Positions 4,081 through 5,357 of a DNA stretch of 5,357 nucleotides are shown here, piece after piece. Below the pieces are notes generated by a model, which saw only the letters and a list, made by a program, of their open reading frames with translations, had not been told where the DNA came from and ran no database searches. The position numbers and the translations under genes were made by a program. Origin of the DNA: Thermobaculum sp042408415 (GTDB lineage Bacteria; Chloroflexota; Chloroflexia; Thermobaculales; Thermobaculaceae); the NCBI GenBank assembly GCA_042408415.1, contig JBHORE010000067.1, positions 1 through 5,357 on the forward strand, given 5' to 3'. How positions within the stretch are numbered: position 1 is the stretch's first letter; each line of letters begins with the position of its first letter.

Positions 4081-5357
4081 TTGTCGAGCGATTTTGTACA
4101 CCTTCATCTTCACTCTGATTATTCCCTGCTAGATGGTTTAGGGAAGATCAAGGATTACGTAAGTCTCGCCAAAGAATATGGTATGAAAGCCATTGCTCTG
4201 ACCGATCATGGTGTTATGTATGGCGCCATCGAGATGTACACCGAGGCCTTGGAGGCAGGAATAAAGCCTATCATAGGTTGTGAGCTTTATGTGGCCCCTA
4301 GGTCTAGACATGATCGGGAGAAAAAGCTGGATTCAGATTATGCTCATCTTCTTGTTTTAGCCAAGGATTATGAAGGATATCAAAACCTTATTAAGCTTGT
4401 TTCTTATGCTTTCCTTGAAGGATATTACTACAAACCCAGGATAGACCACGAGCTTTTAGCTAAGTACTCCAAAGGTCTTATAGTTACATCATCCTGTATT
4501 GGTGGAGAAGTTCCACAACTATTACTTCAAGGAAAGGATAAGGAGGCAAGGGAACTAGCTGATAAATACAGGTCCATAGTAGGTCGTGAGAACTACTTCA
4601 TCGAGTTACAGGATCATCCTTTTGAAGAACAACGTATAGCTAACACTAAGCTTATAGAGCTTGCCAAGGACTTGGAAATACCTCTAGTAGCTACCTGTGA
4701 CGTGCATTATCCACGACAGGAAGATGCTGCTATCCAGGATATATTGCTATGCGTCCAAACGGGTAAGCAGGTTACTGACAAGAATCGTATGAGGATGAGT
4801 AGTGATACTAACTATATGCGCTCTCCTCAGGAAATGGAGCAAGCTTTCAGGGATTATCCGGAAGCAATTAAGAATACCGCTCTAATAGCTGAGATGTGTA
4901 ACCTGCAAATCCCAATGGGTAAGTGGATTTTGCCTCACTTTGATGTTCCTGATGGTTACGACCTACAGTCCTATCTAAGATATCTGTGTGAGGAGGGGCT
5001 CAAGCAAAAGTATTCAGAAGTGACTCAGGAGATTCGCGATAGACTTGAATACGAGCTCAACGTAATCAATACCAAGGGATATACCGCCTACATGTTGATT
5101 GTGCAGGATTTTGTAAACTGGGCTAGAAGTAGAGGAATAGCTGTTACAAGTCGAGGCTCAGCAGCTGGAAGCCTGGTTTCTTATCTTCTCAACATAACGA
5201 CTGCAGATCCTATAGAATACAAGCTTCCTTTCGAAAGATTCCTTACCATACATAGACCTAGTCCTCCCGATATTGATATGGACTTCGAAGATAAAAGAAG
5301 GGAGGAAGTAATAGAGTATGTTACCTCCAAGTATGGTGAAGAGAACGTAGCGCAAAT
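4081..5357 (+). CDS. dnaE: DNA polymerase III alpha subunit, DnaE (N-terminal 425 residues, 3' end outside window)
   Basis: The catalytic subunit of the replicative polymerase, reading from a TTG start and still open at the right edge; the family is usually about 1,100-1,200 residues, so roughly a third is seen. Residues 5-20 (FVHLHLHSDYSLLDGL) open the PHP domain. Its metal-binding positions look intact: H9, H11, D42/H43 (TDHGVMYG), E68 (GCELYV), H89, C139 (SSCIGGEV), D178/H179 (ELQDH) and D206/H208 (CDVHY). In many bacteria, unlike E. coli, an intact PHP site gives a metal-dependent 3'-5' exonuclease, so intrinsic proofreading is likely here. The polymerase palm begins about 320, with SRGSAAGSLVSYLL (358-371) and the catalytic aspartates in PPDIDMDF (D399, D401). 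The start is supported by AAAGGAGG 8 nt upstream. dnaE is divergent from the sigma gene. The PP-DIDMDF context resembles Chloroflexota/Deinococcota-type DnaE, which is only a hint to lineage. No frameshift was found. Confidence 0.97.
   Translation, partial: MSSDFVHLHLHSDYSLLDGLGKIKDYVSLAKEYGMKAIALTDHGVMYGAIEMYTEALEAGIKPIIGCELYVAPRSRHDREKKLDSDYAHLLVLAKDYEGYQNLIKLVSYAFLEGYYYKPRIDHELLAKYSKGLIVTSSCIGGEVPQLLLQGKDKEARELADKYRSIVGRENYFIELQDHPFEEQRIANTKLIELAKDLEIPLVATCDVHYPRQEDAAIQDILLCVQTGKQVTDKNRMRMSSDTNYMRSPQEMEQAFRDYPEAIKNTALIAEMCNLQIPMGKWILPHFDVPDGYDLQSYLRYLCEEGLKQKYSEVTQEIRDRLEYELNVINTKGYTAYMLIVQDFVNWARSRGIAVTSRGSAAGSLVSYLLNITTADPIEYKLPFERFLTIHRPSPPDIDMDFEDKRREEVIEYVTSKYGEENVAQ

Noticed and set aside
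3910..4113. A 67-codon minus-strand ORF (start MKMKVYKIARQ) overlapping the dnaE start
   Set aside because: It runs antisense through the dnaE start, its ribosome binding site and promoter. It has no Shine-Dalgarno, resembles no family, and most of it lies in AT-rich spacer.
5158..5355. A 65-codon minus-strand ORF within dnaE
   Set aside because: It lies wholly antisense to the conserved polymerase catalytic region; it is a shadow of the dnaE frame.

Overview
The window looks like an ordinary chromosomal core region of a free-living bacterium of roughly 40-45% G+C (spot counts only). The DnaE sequence around the polymerase aspartates (PPDIDMDF after an RPSP stretch), the primary sigma factor (DEPVQMYLREIGRVPLLTAEQE) and the style of the two-component genes recall Chloroflexota (Thermobaculum/Thermomicrobia-like). 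That placement rests on family resemblance alone. Shine-Dalgarno (SD) sites of the GGAGG type are used, and GTG and TTG starts occur.

Layout. (1) Positions 1-398, minus strand: the N-terminal 132 residues of a conserved protein of unknown function, with a GTG start, a near-consensus sigma-70 promoter and a GAAC-N4-GTTC (LexA/SOS-box-like) palindrome at the start point. (2) Positions 491-3676, minus strand: a tight three-gene cluster read in the order primary sigma factor, soluble PAS-type histidine kinase, OmpR/PhoB-type response regulator. The kinase starts 16 nt after the sigma stop and the regulator overlaps the kinase by 4 nt (ATGA). (3) Positions 3677-4080: a 404-base divergent intergenic region holding the long leader of the sigma gene and the dnaE promoter and ribosome binding site. 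(4) Positions 4081-5357, plus strand: the first 425 codons of DNA polymerase III alpha (dnaE), with a TTG start behind a strong SD.

How the genes may work together: the core transcription specificity factor is co-transcribed with its own cytoplasmic sensor/regulator pair, and replication (dnaE) starts divergently from the same spacer. The left gene appears to be separately controlled, probably by DNA damage.

Most notable: the SOS-type operator on the unknown left gene; a perfect 19-bp inverted repeat with a 5-nt loop inside the kinase coding sequence; loss of the adenine-binding Asp in the kinase G1 box; and a sigma-gene leader in which an upstream arm can pair across the ribosome binding site, with a possible 26-codon leader ORF ending one base before that arm. 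I see no mobile element, CRISPR array, tRNA or rRNA.
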